A stretch of 64,000 bases of DNA from G965200765 sp965203865 (GCA_965203865.1 OZ241916.1:1736001-1800000); one strand, 5' to 3'; shown: positions 54,844 to 64,000, counted from the first letter of the stretch. Numbers and translations are program-made. The notes: generated by a model from the sequence alone, not told the origin.

Positions 54844-56423
54844 TATTCAGCTGGCATGACAAGGGTTTTCGAAAGCCTGATCGGGTACATTTGTCGAATT
54901 TTGGCATCAACATCAAATTCAATGTACTTCGGATGGTGCGATTGCAGAACACTTCTGGCTCTTTCTGTTGCTCGGGCCCAAATGTCTTTCCCGCCTCCCT
55001 CTTTCCAGGAATTTGGGTCCTGACGATCGGCCTGTTTGGGATAAACGTACTCGGATTCCATTAATTTCATCGTCTGCGAGTGTCCGAGATAATGTCCGGG
55101 ACCTGCTACCGTGTCTTCCACTACGGAAACCGACAATGTTTCATCGGTCACTTCAATTCCTCTGCTGATTCTTCGTACATTGGAAATCATGTCATTGTCA
55201 ATCACCATGGACTCAAACGAGCAACCCAGCAGGCTCGCCAGCATTCCAGCCGACTCGAACACAAATCCTCCGCCTGACAATGCCCCTGCCAAGACAGTCA
55301 ATGCCTTCTCGTATCCTGCCTGATTGTCAGGCAGCTTGGAATCAGTCATACCGGCACCCATCGCACCCGGAATTCCATAGTATGACGACATCTGTCCAGA
55401 TGCAGCACCAAGCAAAGCCTGTTCACCGCTTCCACCGCTAAAAGCCCCTGTTCTCAAGTCGGAAACAAAAACCCAATTGCCGATGATAACAGGATGCCCG
55501 GGTTTCAGCAGATTGATCACGGTTAAGGATGCCAAGCTTTCAGCGCATCCTTGAACAAGTGTGCCTGCCAGTGCCGCCGGGGAAGTAGCTCCTGCTTGGG
55601 GCCCTGTCAACGAGTGAACAGGCATGCCTATATCAACTGCTGCGCATGCCACATCAAGACTGTCGCTTGCAAATGTCATTGGCGATACGACCGTCGTCGC
55701 GTGGGCAGTGCAAAACGGACGACGAGCGAACTGCCCTTCTCTGCCCGCGATCAAATCCAGCATTGGCTGCAGTTTGTACAAGTTCTCGCCTGAGCAAAAA
55801 CTGGATGATATATGCTTCCGGGTGCCAGCGACGGATGCATAGACTGTGTTTACATCCAGTTCATATAGATCGTTGATATCAGTCGCAACCACTGGTCGTG
55901 TAAACCACTGAATATTCTCGAGAGTATCGCATAGCCGCGAAAGGTCGTAGAGATCTTCCAGTGTGCTTGGCCGGTATTCTCTGTGGTCAATATCCAGCAT
56001 TGACACGGCTGCCCCGCCTGTGCAAGCGTTTAACATGCCGTTACTGGCCTCAAAATCAAACTCCTCGCTTCTGCCATGCACGATAAATTTCTTTGCAGAC
56101 TTGTCAATGGCATCTTCTACAAGACTTCGCGGAAAAATAAGACGACCCTTTTCGTTCAGCAGGCATCCACTGGATAAAGCTGTGTCCAATACACGCTGAG
56201 TTGGCTCTGCCATTCCGACATTTTCCAGCAAGTCAAGTGCAGCAAGGTGCACGCGTTCCACTTCACGCTCGGAAAGCGGCTTGAATACCGGTGAAATCGG
56301 AGTACCTGAACAGATTGATGCGCCAGCTCTGCCCTCTGAACGCAATCGTTTCATAGCATCGCGGGAACGAACTTCCGTAGGCTTGCGCTTGCTTCGGGTT
56401 GATGATGCCATTTGCTGATTCAA
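54843..56423 (-). CDS. MttB-family (trimethylamine/betaine) methyltransferase, non-pyrrolysine
   Basis: 526 residues of the MttB superfamily: FKPLSEREVERVHLAALDLLENVGM, TGGAAVSMLDIDHREYRPSTLEDLYDLSRLCD, TGPQAGATSPAALAGTLVQG, GAMGAGMTDSKLPDNQAGYEKAL and VAGPGHYLGHSQT. The frame has no internal TAG where methanogen MttB has pyrrolysine, so it belongs to the non-Pyl branch whose known members act on glycine betaine, proline betaine or carnitine with a corrinoid protein. No corrinoid protein or activase lies nearby. The basic N-terminus (TRSKRKPTEVRSRDAMKRLRSEGRAG) is typical. It is coupled to the FAD oxidase. Confidence 0.85.
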   Translation of the reverse strand: MNQQMASSTRSKRKPTEVRSRDAMKRLRSEGRAGASICSGTPISPVFKPLSEREVERVHLAALDLLENVGMAEPTQRVLDTALSSGCLLNEKGRLIFPRSLVEDAIDKSAKKFIVHGRSEEFDFEASNGMLNACTGGAAVSMLDIDHREYRPSTLEDLYDLSRLCDTLENIQWFTRPVVATDINDLYELDVNTVYASVAGTRKHISSSFCSGENLYKLQPMLDLIAGREGQFARRPFCTAHATTVVSPMTFASDSLDVACAAVDIGMPVHSLTGPQAGATSPAALAGTLVQGCAESLASLTVINLLKPGHPVIIGNWVFVSDLRTGAFSGGSGEQALLGAASGQMSSYYGIPGAMGAGMTDSKLPDNQAGYEKALTVLAGALSGGGFVFESAGMLASLLGCSFESMVIDNDMISNVRRISRGIEVTDETLSVSVVEDTVAGPGHYLGHSQTMKLMESEYVYPKQADRQDPNSWKEGGGKDIWARATERARSVLQSHHPKYIEFDVDAKIRQMYPIRLSKTLVMPAE

Positions 56424-56569
56424 TTCAACTTGAATTCTTGAATTTCAGGTGGTCTCGGTAGATTGAATTGTAATCCCAAAGGTTGAAAAGCAATTAGTAA
56501 ACCTTGCTTACTGATTGTAAGTTGAAAATCAAAAACTGAGGCAACAAATTGAATCAACTGCAGCTCAAT

Positions 56570-58258
56570 CTATCCCCCGCGATGCTTGAATGAATCTCGC
56601 CGAAAACTGTACAGAGCATCAGGGTCAACGGCGACATCAACAACCGCCGGTTTGCCGCAGTCGAGAGCCGCTTGGACTGTATCACAAATTTCCGAAATTT
56701 TACTGACCCGAAATCCAGCCGCCCCGTAAAGTTCCGCAATTTTATCGAAAGGCGGACTACTCACATTTGCCCCGATATATCTTTCATTGAAAAAATCTCG
56801 CTGATATGCTTTTTCAGCACCCCAGCACTGGTTGTTCATCACTACTGTTACTGTATTAATTCCATAGTCTACAGCAGTACTGAGTTCCGAAAGGGTCATG
56901 CCAAATCCGCCGTCTCCCATCAAACTTACTACGGGCCGTTCCGGTTGTGCAAGTTTTATCCCCAGCCCGCAAGCAAAGGAAAATCCTATCAAGCCAAAAT
57001 CAAGCGGGGTGAACAATGACTGAGGCATATAGTAGTTCAAAGCGTCAGTTGCTTGCAGACACAATGTTCCGGCATCCATGGTTACCGCTACATCTTTTGG
57101 CAATACATTGCGCAGTTCATGAAACAATCCGGAAGGCCGTATAGGATGGGCTCCTGTTTCGGCTTCAGCATCGCGATTCTTCAAGTATTCCGCACGCCTT
57201 AATTTGTACGCCTCCGTCCATTGCTCTGCATTCTTTATCAATTCCATATTCAACAGAACATGGAGCAGCTGGTCGGCCACAGCAGGTGCATCGGCCCAAA
57301 TTCCGATTTCAACCGGGAAATACCGGCCAATCGCAGTAGGTTCCAATTCGACTTGAATAATTCTTGCGTCTTTATTGATATTGTCGTATGAGTAAAAAGT
57401 TGAATTGAATCCAAGTCTTGTACCCAATGCCAGAATTACATCTGCTTCTTTTACAAGATTTGAAGCCACCGGATTTCCCCGAGGCCCCATTTGCCCGGCG
57501 TTCAATGGATAGTCGAACGGAATTGCATCTCCATGACCCGGCGATGTTGCAATCGGACAATTCAAGGCTTCAGCAAGTTTGATGGTACTCTGAAACCTGC
57601 CTGAATTTTTTACCCCTCCTCCGGCAACAATTACAGGTCTTTCCGCCAGGCTCAGAATTTTCGCTGCCTGCTGCAACTGTTCTGCAGAAGCTTCCGGCAA
57701 ACTGCTATTGCGATAATTATTCGGTGTTTGAAAAGGTGGAAATTCAGCAACATTCGACTGCACATCGCGAGGCAAGTTAATCTGAACCGGCCCTCGGCGA
57801 GGTGTCATTGCAACGCGAAACGCCTCTCGAAAAGTTTCCGGTATCCGCAAAGTTTGTGTAACAGTCCAAGTCTTCTTGGTGACCGGTGCAAAAAGCGACT
57901 GCTGGTCAACTTCCTGAAACGCATCGCGGTAAACGTGTTCCGATGACAGGGCACCCGCAATGGAAACGACCGGAGAAAACGCCGCCTTTGCCTGAGCGAT
58001 TCCGGTTACAAGATTTGTTGCTCCCGGCCCATTCTGCCCCGCCAGAATTACACCAGGAGAACCGGATGCGCGAGCATATCCATCAGCCATGTGGGAACCT
58101 GTCCGCTCATCATGCACTCCGATGAAATTGATGTCGGTAGCGTCGTATAGCGCATCAAAGATTTCCATGGTTGCGGAACCGATCAGTCCGAAAACATGCT
58201 TTACGCCTTCAGCCCTAAGCGCTTCTACAACAGCTTGTCCACCCGTTAATTTTTTCAC
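56570..58258 (-). CDS. Thiamine-diphosphate enzyme, acetolactate-synthase/sulfoacetaldehyde-acetyltransferase-like
   Basis: 562 residues. Opens GGQAVVEALRAEGVKHVFGLIGSATMEIFDAL, with HDERTGSHMADGYARASG supplying the activating Glu, then QNGPGATNLVTGIA. TPP motif GDGGFGMTLSELSTAVDYGINTVTVVMNNQCWG. The GLIGSA opening and its neighbours resemble sulfoacetaldehyde acetyltransferase (Xsc) as much as acetolactate synthase, so cleavage of a C2 aldehyde from osmolyte breakdown is possible. No small regulatory ILV subunit is present. It lies 146 bp upstream of the MttB gene on the same strand. Confidence 0.75.
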   Translation of the reverse strand: MKKLTGGQAVVEALRAEGVKHVFGLIGSATMEIFDALYDATDINFIGVHDERTGSHMADGYARASGSPGVILAGQNGPGATNLVTGIAQAKAAFSPVVSIAGALSSEHVYRDAFQEVDQQSLFAPVTKKTWTVTQTLRIPETFREAFRVAMTPRRGPVQINLPRDVQSNVAEFPPFQTPNNYRNSSLPEASAEQLQQAAKILSLAERPVIVAGGGVKNSGRFQSTIKLAEALNCPIATSPGHGDAIPFDYPLNAGQMGPRGNPVASNLVKEADVILALGTRLGFNSTFYSYDNINKDARIIQVELEPTAIGRYFPVEIGIWADAPAVADQLLHVLLNMELIKNAEQWTEAYKLRRAEYLKNRDAEAETGAHPIRPSGLFHELRNVLPKDVAVTMDAGTLCLQATDALNYYMPQSLFTPLDFGLIGFSFACGLGIKLAQPERPVVSLMGDGGFGMTLSELSTAVDYGINTVTVVMNNQCWGAEKAYQRDFFNERYIGANVSSPPFDKIAELYGAAGFRVSKISEICDTVQAALDCGKPAVVDVAVDPDALYSFRRDSFKHRGG

Positions 58259-58291
58259 TTTGTACGAATTAGCCTTAATGATTGATAAAAC

Positions 58292-59095
58292 TCAATTTTT
58301 CCTGCTGAAAATTCCGTCCAGGAACCTTGAAATTGGATACAGGAACAGGTTTGGCTTCTCCATCAAGCCAACATGCTGCAATTTCGGAATGATCACAGTT
58401 TTTGCCCCTTTTATTTCAGATGATATTCCGTACGACATCTCTGGTGTACTTCCACTGTCATTTTCACATGTCATAACAAGTGCTGGAACTTCAATCGGCG
58501 GATACGGGCGAATCAATTCCTTGACTCCCTTTGCCAACACCTCCCGGCACTGTGTATATGTACCGGGGTCGTTATGCAATATCCACTTGCGCATTTTGTC
58601 AACCACCTCGCAACTTTCGCTACGAAACTCTGGTGTGAACCAGCGTTCAAGCGATGTTTCCAGTGTACCTTCCGGGCCACCTTCTGCTGTTTGAACAACT
58701 CTCTCCTCAATAATTTTCTGCTCATCAGGGTCTCGCTCGTGCGGTGAATTAAGAATAATCAACGCCTGCACAAATTCAGGAAAATCCATTGTAAAACGAC
58801 GGTTGATCATGCCCCCAAGCGAGAATCCCAATATTACGGATTTATTGATTTGAAGTTCTTCAAGCAACCCTTTAAGTTGTTTCGAGAACAGTTTCAACGA
58901 CGGCACTTCGGGCGGCGGGATGCTTTCGCCGTGCCCGTACAAATCGTAAGCCAGTACTCGGTAGTTCCGGGACAATACCGGGACATAGTCATCCCACAAT
59001 TGTCGGTTTATACCGAGTCCGTGAATCAAAGTAATTACCGGAGCAGATTCAGACCCGCTTATTTCATAAACGGTTCCATTTACAGACTTTGTCAT
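58292..59095 (-). CDS. Alpha/beta hydrolase
   Basis: 267 residues. LIHGLGINRQLWDDYVPVL, YDLYGHGES, nucleophile GFSLGGMINRRF, an Asp in CENDSGSTPEM, and His in LQHVGLMEKP. General esterase/lactonase fold; no exact substrate. It sits between the TPP enzyme and the luciferase-like gene on the same strand with gaps of 33 and 31 bp, so it is part of the catabolic operon. Confidence 0.82.
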   Translation of the reverse strand: MTKSVNGTVYEISGSESAPVITLIHGLGINRQLWDDYVPVLSRNYRVLAYDLYGHGESIPPPEVPSLKLFSKQLKGLLEELQINKSVILGFSLGGMINRRFTMDFPEFVQALIILNSPHERDPDEQKIIEERVVQTAEGGPEGTLETSLERWFTPEFRSESCEVVDKMRKWILHNDPGTYTQCREVLAKGVKELIRPYPPIEVPALVMTCENDSGSTPEMSYGISSEIKGAKTVIIPKLQHVGLMEKPNLFLYPISRFLDGIFSRKN

Positions 59096-59126
59096 CTGCC
59101 GTGTACTTGGTGTATTTCAAGAACGA

Positions 59127-60170
59127 TCAATGAAACGCCGGAATCACTTCTTGGCAAAATAGTTCAAGGGATTTCTTTTGCTCCTTTTGCCCCAGTCCCA
59201 TACTTGCCATATACGTAAACTCATCCACACCGATTTCCTCGTACATCTTCAACTTTGCAATCACCTCGTCCGGGGAACCGAGCATCAAATTCTTCTCCAG
59301 CATCTCGGGGGCATATTGTTCTAGCTCAGCCAAATTCTCCAGAGGGATTTTCTTGGGAAAGCCGTTGTGTACATCACCAAGATTGAGAAACAAATTCCCG
59401 AACATCCCCATACTGGTTTGAATTGCATTGATCGCCGCATCGCGACCCGCGGAATTTTCGTACAGCACTGCATGTCTCATAATTGCAAATGTGGGGCGTT
59501 TGCAATCTGGATGCTTTTTCATCGATTCTTCCACTCTGGCTTTATAAAGCTCGACTTCGTCCATCGGCCTTGCAATTGGCCACGAAATGATATTGCAGTT
59601 ATTAGCCACCGCCCATTCAAAGGTAATCGGAGACCGAGCTGCAACCCATATTGGCGGGTGGGGCTTTTGTATTGGCTTCGGCACCGAGGTCGCAGTTGGA
59701 AACGACCAGTATTCGCCGTTGTGTTCGTAGTCGCCTTGCCATAGATTCTTTAGAGCCGGAAGCATTTCATGTACATACTTGTATGCATCCGGTACTTTTA
59801 AACCTGGCTTCATACGATCAAATTCCCTCTGGTAAGCTCCTGAGCCAATGCCAAACTCCAGCCGACCGCCGCTAATCAGGTCCACAAACGCTGCCTCGCT
59901 TGCGAGATTGATCGGATGCCAGTAAGCTGCAACTGCAACTGCTGTTCCCAATCGAATTCGTTCAGTATGATTGGCGAGCCAAGTCAGTATCAAAAATGGA
60001 TTGGGAGCTATCGTCAACTCCAAACCGTGATGCTCGGCTGCCCAGACAATGTTAAATCCACCTTTATCTGCCATTTGCACCATTTCAAGCGTATGACGCG
60101 TGACAGAGTTCATATCCATCCTGTCATCCATTCTTTCCAGATTGATTACAAGCTGAAATTTCATTGCCAC
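59127..60170 (-). CDS. Luciferase-like (LLM-class) flavin-dependent oxidoreductase
   Basis: 347 residues. VRHTLEMVQMADKGGFNIVWAAEHHG-type start, TERIRLGTAVAVAAYWHPINLASEAAFVDLISGGRLEFGIGSGAYQREFD, and PPIWVAARSP define the bacterial luciferase-like fold using F420 or FMNH2. Members oxygenate amines, sulfonates or aldehydes. It lies 35 bp after the aldehyde dehydrogenase and precedes the hydrolase in one apparent operon. No flavin reductase is seen here. Confidence 0.85.
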   Translation of the reverse strand: MAMKFQLVINLERMDDRMDMNSVTRHTLEMVQMADKGGFNIVWAAEHHGLELTIAPNPFLILTWLANHTERIRLGTAVAVAAYWHPINLASEAAFVDLISGGRLEFGIGSGAYQREFDRMKPGLKVPDAYKYVHEMLPALKNLWQGDYEHNGEYWSFPTATSVPKPIQKPHPPIWVAARSPITFEWAVANNCNIISWPIARPMDEVELYKARVEESMKKHPDCKRPTFAIMRHAVLYENSAGRDAAINAIQTSMGMFGNLFLNLGDVHNGFPKKIPLENLAELEQYAPEMLEKNLMLGSPDEVIAKLKMYEEIGVDEFTYMASMGLGQKEQKKSLELFCQEVIPAFH

Positions 60171-60205
60171 TCCAAGTGATTCAAGATACGATAAAACTTG
60201 TTGTG

Positions 60206-61690
60206 CTATCGGTTGATAAACTGGCTTTCAAGAGGCTCGCTGGAGGTGTTCATCCACACAGCCTTGGGACGAGTATAGTCGTAAATCGCCTGAAACCCGC
60301 CTTCTCTGCCGTAGCCAGAATAGTTAAATCCTCCTGTTTCTACAATTGGAGAAATTGCGCGATATGTATTCACCCAGATTATGCCTGCTTTGAGTTGGTT
60401 TACTATGCGTAAAGAACGGGCACCGTCACGGGTAAATATACCGGCGGCCAACCCATGCTTGGTATTGTTTGCCATTTTCACGACTTCTTCCTCATCTCTG
60501 AAGCGCAGCACACTCAAAACGGGCCCAAACAGTTCTGTATCAACAATGCGCAGTTCTTGCCGGGGGCAGGCAATTACCGTAGGTTCATAGAAATAGCCGT
60601 CAAATCCGTCTGGCTGCTTGCCGCCGCAAAGCACTTCCCCGCCCTCGGCTTGGGCATGAGATACTTCACGCTTTACTTTTTCAAGTTGCCCGATGGTGCA
60701 TAGCGGCCCCATCTGTGTTTCTTCTGCCATTGGGTCGCCAATCAAAATTTCTTTTGCCTGGCTTGTCATTTTTTCCAGAAACTCATCCGCAATGTCTTCC
60801 TGCAAGTACAGTCGGGACCCCGCGACGCAACTTTGTCCTGATGCACCAAAAATTGCACCAAGCGCCCCGTTCACCGCACTGTCTATATTTACGTCATCGA
60901 ATACGATGACAGGAGACTTGCCACCAAGTTCCAGCGATATTTCAGCAAAATTATTCGCAGAGTTATGAATGATTTGCTGGGCAGCGGCAGGACCGCCGGT
61001 AAAAGCAATCCGGGATACAAGCGGGTGTGAAGTCAGTGTTTTCCCACAAGGGTCACCATGACCAGTTACAATATTGACGACACCCGGTGGGATGCCTGAC
61101 TCTTCGATTAGATGACCAAACTCGAGCATGGCAGCCGGTGCAAATTCCGACAACTTCAATACGACTGTATTTCCAGCTGCAAGAGCAGGTCCAAGCTTGA
61201 TTGAACTCAAAAACAACTGCGAGTTCCAAGGCACTACTGCTGCAATTACACCAAGTGGCACGCGGCTTGTAAAGACAAACATATCAGGCTTGTCTATGGG
61301 CAAAGTGTCGCCGTTTACTTTGTCAGCGCATCCGGCAAAAAAGTAGTAGTAGTCCGCAACATATTTTGCCTGCCAGCGTGTTTCCTTGAACATCTTGCCA
61401 GTGTCGATGCACTCTACCCGACCCATTTCTTCGGATCGCTCAATTAGCAAATCTGCCAGGCGGCGCAAGCAGCGCCCGCGCTCGCTTGGTGCCATTGATG
61501 CCCATTCTCCCTTGTTGAATGCGCGGTCGGCGGCTTGAACAGCCCTGTCAACATCATCTGCTGTAGCTTCTGGAACCAATGCCCAAGGTTTTCCGGTTGT
61601 GGGATTGATACTCTCAAATGTTTTACCGTCGGATGCTGAAACCCATTTGCCATCTATCAGCATTTGGTACCTTGCTAACTCTGTTGCCAT
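60206..61690 (-). CDS. NAD(P)-dependent aldehyde dehydrogenase
   Basis: 494 residues. PWNSQLFLSSIKLGPALAAGNTVVLKLSE, FTGGPAAAQ, ELGGKSPVIVFDD (general-base Glu), and SGQSCVAGSRLY (catalytic Cys) are all present, with the C-terminal GIIWVNTYR...GGFNYSGYGREGG. The ribosome site AGGGGGA lies ahead of the ATG. First gene of the minus-strand catabolic run. A betaine-aldehyde-type substrate is plausible from context but not shown by the sequence. Confidence 0.9.
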   Translation of the reverse strand: MATELARYQMLIDGKWVSASDGKTFESINPTTGKPWALVPEATADDVDRAVQAADRAFNKGEWASMAPSERGRCLRRLADLLIERSEEMGRVECIDTGKMFKETRWQAKYVADYYYFFAGCADKVNGDTLPIDKPDMFVFTSRVPLGVIAAVVPWNSQLFLSSIKLGPALAAGNTVVLKLSEFAPAAMLEFGHLIEESGIPPGVVNIVTGHGDPCGKTLTSHPLVSRIAFTGGPAAAQQIIHNSANNFAEISLELGGKSPVIVFDDVNIDSAVNGALGAIFGASGQSCVAGSRLYLQEDIADEFLEKMTSQAKEILIGDPMAEETQMGPLCTIGQLEKVKREVSHAQAEGGEVLCGGKQPDGFDGYFYEPTVIACPRQELRIVDTELFGPVLSVLRFRDEEEVVKMANNTKHGLAAGIFTRDGARSLRIVNQLKAGIIWVNTYRAISPIVETGGFNYSGYGREGGFQAIYDYTRPKAVWMNTSSEPLESQFINR

Positions 61691-62063
61691 GAACTGAATC
61701 CCCCTGCTTTGTAAACTGCCCTGTTCATTATCATTGATTTGTATTCAATAAAAATGCAACTATTCCACTCAAAAAATCTTTATTTTGGACACATAGTGCC
61801 TGTAAGCATTTAATTATAGAACATTCACATTTTGAAATTAGGCACTACTTCGGGGTTGTCAGAGAGAAAACCTTGGATTCACACGGGGTTGGATTCAAAA
61901 ATCCGTTAAAGTCAGTGAAAAGTGACAACATCCAGAAATGGAACCCCTATTGCAAGTAAATCTACTAATTGCTTTAGAAGGTTTTTTACCGCAAATTCAA
62001 CGGTAGAAGCGACAAGCTTAGACCGGTGATAGATTGTTGTATTGAATCGTTTTTGCTGTGATA
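61691..62063. other. 373-bp intergenic region
   Basis: It holds the ribosome site and presumed promoter of the aldehyde dehydrogenase operon and the 3' flank of the amidohydrolase gene. No gene, RNA or clear terminator seen. Confidence 0.6.
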
Positions 62064-62810
62064 TTAACTGGCAATTGCAAACTGCGATTCAACGGGGTTC
62101 AAACGAACACTGGAATTTGATGCCAGATTCACCAGTACATCGAATGGCCGCTGATGAACAGGTGCAGTCTTGGCGGTAAACTCGGGATGCCATTGCACTG
62201 CAATAATCTGTGGATGCTCATCGGATTCAATTGCCTCGACTACTCCATCGGGTGCACTGGCAACCACTTCAAAGCCTGGTGCTATCTCATTTATGCACTG
62301 GTGATGATACGATGGACAGATGAATTCAGTTTCCCTCAAAAGACTGGCAAGTGTCGAATTCGGTTTGACTTTTACTGAGTGCTCTACTTTTTGCCTGTCA
62401 TCGCCCCGATGCAATACTGAATTCCCGTAGTGATCTGGAAGATGCTCATGCAAAGAACCGCCAAGCGCAACATTGACGACCTGCATACCGCGGCAAATCG
62501 CCAGTAAAGGCTGTTTGCTATTGATAACGCATCGTGCAAGTGCAAGTTCGTAAGCATCTCTTTCTTGGTCTACAAACGCTACCTGATCATGCTCCATTCC
62601 ACCATAGGTCACCGGGTCCATGTCGCCACCTCCAGATAAAACGTAGCCATCCACTACGCCAAGCAAATATTCCGGGGCAGCATTGCATGGTGGAATCATC
62701 ATGGGGACACCTCCTGCCCGAACAACTGCTTCTACATACGTTGCGGGAAGAAGGAACCGGTCTTCATCATTGCGATGAAGACTTGTAATTCCAATGATTG
62801 GTTTATCCAT
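62064..62810 (-). CDS. Class I glutamine-amidotransferase-like hydrolase (PuuD type)
   Basis: 248 residues. DGYVLSGGGDMDPVTYGG, the nucleophile Cys in AICRGMQVVNVALGGSLHEHL, and the His-Glu pair in VQWHPEF form the triad of gamma-glutamyl-gamma-aminobutyrate hydrolases, which release glutamate from gamma-glutamyl amines. It overlaps the Nudix gene by 8 bp, so they are co-transcribed. The pairing with amine/betaine catabolism is suggestive only. Confidence 0.88.
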   Translation of the reverse strand: MDKPIIGITSLHRNDEDRFLLPATYVEAVVRAGGVPMMIPPCNAAPEYLLGVVDGYVLSGGGDMDPVTYGGMEHDQVAFVDQERDAYELALARCVINSKQPLLAICRGMQVVNVALGGSLHEHLPDHYGNSVLHRGDDRQKVEHSVKVKPNSTLASLLRETEFICPSYHHQCINEIAPGFEVVASAPDGVVEAIESDEHPQIIAVQWHPEFTAKTAPVHQRPFDVLVNLASNSSVRLNPVESQFAIAS

Positions 62811-63312
62811 TCAAATAGTTGCCTGCCAGCACTTTATCCCAAATTAGCTTTAATCCACTAGTAAACTGATTCGGCTCTTCGCGTATTCCACTGGTAATTT
62901 CATCTGCCGAAAACCACCTGCCTCTTACTGCTTCGCTTCGGTCCAGTACAAAAGGGCCGTTGTCGTGAATTCGATAAACCCAGCTAAATTCGTAATCTGA
63001 ATCCGGGCTTGCCTGAAGCTTAAACAAGCGAGTGGGAACAATACTTAATTCCAGCCGTAATTCCTCCTGTGTTTCACGAATAATCGCTTGTCCGTACGTC
63101 TCCCCTGCTTCAACATGTCCTGAAACTGAAAAATCCCATTTATTCGGATTTGAATCCTTGAACGGTGAGCGGAATTGCAAGTATACACTGTTTGAACTGT
63201 TCACGACTATTCCGTAAACAGAGCGATGAAGCAATTTTCTTCGGTGAACAACTTCCCGTGGTAAGCGACCAATAACCTGGTCATTTTGGTTTACAACATC
63301 AAATATTTCCAC
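62803..63312 (-). CDS. Nudix hydrolase, IPP-isomerase-like subgroup
   Basis: 169 residues. The Nudix box GHVEAGETYGQAIIRETQEEL is complete. FDVVNQNDQVIGRLPREVVHRRKLLHRSVYGIVVNS is the start typical of the YfcD/IPP-isomerase-like subgroup. It hydrolyses a nucleoside-diphosphate-linked compound; which one is unknown. First gene of the pair with the PuuD-type enzyme. Confidence 0.88.
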   Translation of the reverse strand: MEIFDVVNQNDQVIGRLPREVVHRRKLLHRSVYGIVVNSSNSVYLQFRSPFKDSNPNKWDFSVSGHVEAGETYGQAIIRETQEELRLELSIVPTRLFKLQASPDSDYEFSWVYRIHDNGPFVLDRSEAVRGRWFSADEITSGIREEPNQFTSGLKLIWDKVLAGNYLNG

Positions 63313-63672
63313 ACTAATGCCTGCACTGTCACGATTGACTCAACCACAAATTCCAAAATCAGAAATCTTCTCGTGCATTCGTTGAACAGATGGGCTATTC
63401 CCCTGCTGTTGAATTTCCTGCACTTACGATACTAATTCTCGGCTTCAAATACAAAAACAAAGAAAAACCAATTATAGTCAGAAAATCCCTTGCGCTACAA
63501 TTAAAATCAACATGTTATCTTTGCATGCAAAACTTTGCCAAGTGGAAATTGCCGCCTGCTTTAGGGGAGACAATTTCCTAATCTCTTTTCAATAATCGTC
63601 AATACGGGCTGGCAGTCTTCTCCAAAACTACAATCCTTGCTACGAAACAGTCGGAATTGAACTGCTGTAAAG
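63313..63672. other. 360-bp intergenic region
   Basis: AT-rich; it contains the upstream region of the Nudix gene. No supported gene or hairpin seen. Confidence 0.5.
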
Positions 63673-63999
63673 TTACTCGATACCAGAATGCAGCATTTCC
63701 TTGACACCCACATCAAAGGGGTGGTCAATTAATTTTTCTTTTTGATTTTGCTGCCCCTTCAACTGCCAGTCAAACCACGCTTTAATGAAATAGTTTCGCA
63801 TTACGTACGGAAAGTAGACTTGTTTTCCATCCTGTTCAATCCAGCCAAGCGTATTGTATTTCTCTGCATCAAACGAATTTTGATTTCGACCCAAAGGCAC
63901 TCGTTGACCTACCAGCTTCTCACCCGGTGTATATGTCGCATCATCAACAGCTGAAGCATGCCCTTGATCTTTAAACATAATCATCATTTTTCTTGCCAT
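63673..63999 (-). CDS. C-terminal part of an unrecognised protein (continues beyond the window)
   Basis: At least 108 residues ending in GVKEMLHSGIE. The segment TPGEKLVGQRVPLGRNQ...YFIKAWFDWQLKG resembles the ends of some secreted alpha/beta hydrolases (xxFFDxxLKG) but no catalytic residue is visible. The ATG at 63999 is probably internal because the frame reaches the window edge. Confidence 0.5.
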   Translation of the reverse strand: MARKMMIMFKDQGHASAVDDATYTPGEKLVGQRVPLGRNQNSFDAEKYNTLGWIEQDGKQVYFPYVMRNYFIKAWFDWQLKGQQNQKEKLIDHPFDVGVKEMLHSGIE

Positions 64000-64000
64000 G

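Noticed and set aside
54843..56423. MttB as a pyrrolysine-containing trimethylamine methyltransferase
   Set aside because: The frame contains no in-frame TAG and no pyl genes are present.
63390..63581. Open frame in the gap beyond the Nudix gene
   Set aside because: No ribosome site or recognisable protein pattern.
1..64000. CRISPR arrays, tRNA or rRNA genes
   Set aside because: No regularly spaced repeats, cloverleaf-like GGTTCGA blocks with acceptor pairing, or rRNA signatures were noticed on reading both strands.

Overview
This is a 64 kb AT-rich chromosomal segment. It most resembles a gammaproteobacterium, probably marine or host-associated. That is inferred from gene content only: a tail-specific protease of about 720 residues, a BisC/TorZ-type molybdoenzyme, AvtA, and many genes for betaine-type osmolytes. 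No rRNA, tRNA or CRISPR array was seen, so taxonomy is not fixed.

Layout. (1) 0-3 kb: the start of a UvrA-like gene and a molybdopterin oxidoreductase, both ordinary genes. (2) 3.3-30.4 kb: a dense defence island. It holds a Gabija-like pair (gajA/gajB, 3.9-7.5 kb); a fragment resembling a type III restriction subunit; a frameshifted tyrosine recombinase; a decayed, inverted second copy of a methyltransferase specificity domain; an Eco57I-type methyltransferase; a PLD-SNF2 helicase/nuclease; a SIR2-domain giant; a large protein combining RNA polymerase alpha-CTD-like and sigma region 4-like helices; a divergent operon of a winged-helix protein and a MORC/MutL-like GHKL ATPase; McrBC; and a small membrane-protein operon. 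(3) 30.7-33 kb: two metabolic genes, a medium-chain dehydrogenase and a mandelate-racemase-superfamily enzyme, followed by an ISL3 transposase relic. (4) 33.9-42.3 kb: a second defence block with an RloA/RloB (AbiL-like) pair, an unknown protein, a DEAD/DEAH helicase, an AbiE toxin-antitoxin pair with a clear palindromic operator, and an orphan AbiEi whose toxin gene is reduced to a 14-codon stub. (5) 42.4-64 kb: metabolism, with an enol-lactonase-like hydrolase, Fe-alcohol dehydrogenase, ChaC, Prc, AvtA, a glycine-betaine-type ABC transporter, and a minus-strand run of aldehyde dehydrogenase, luciferase-like oxidoreductase, hydrolase, TPP enzyme, MttB-family methyltransferase and FAD demethylase-like oxidase. 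This run looks like catabolism of a methylated osmolyte.

The island was built in layers. A direct repeat of the bisC 3' end (2911-3153 and 7612-7842) brackets the lipoprotein and Gabija genes. A second direct repeat of the PLD-helicase 5' end (17225-17482 and 29211-29470) brackets the SIR2, sigma-like, GHKL and McrBC genes. Inverted repeats join the methyltransferase specificity region to a silent cassette beside the recombinase. That looks like a specificity switch, now decayed.

Best candidates for something undescribed are: (a) the methyltransferase with inverted specificity cassette plus recombinase; (b) the 10.4-25.8 kb composite of methyltransferase, PLD-SNF2, SIR2, sigma/alpha-like protein, winged helix and GHKL ATPase; (c) within it, the alpha-CTD/sigma-4-like protein transcribed 41 bp from the winged-helix/GHKL operon.
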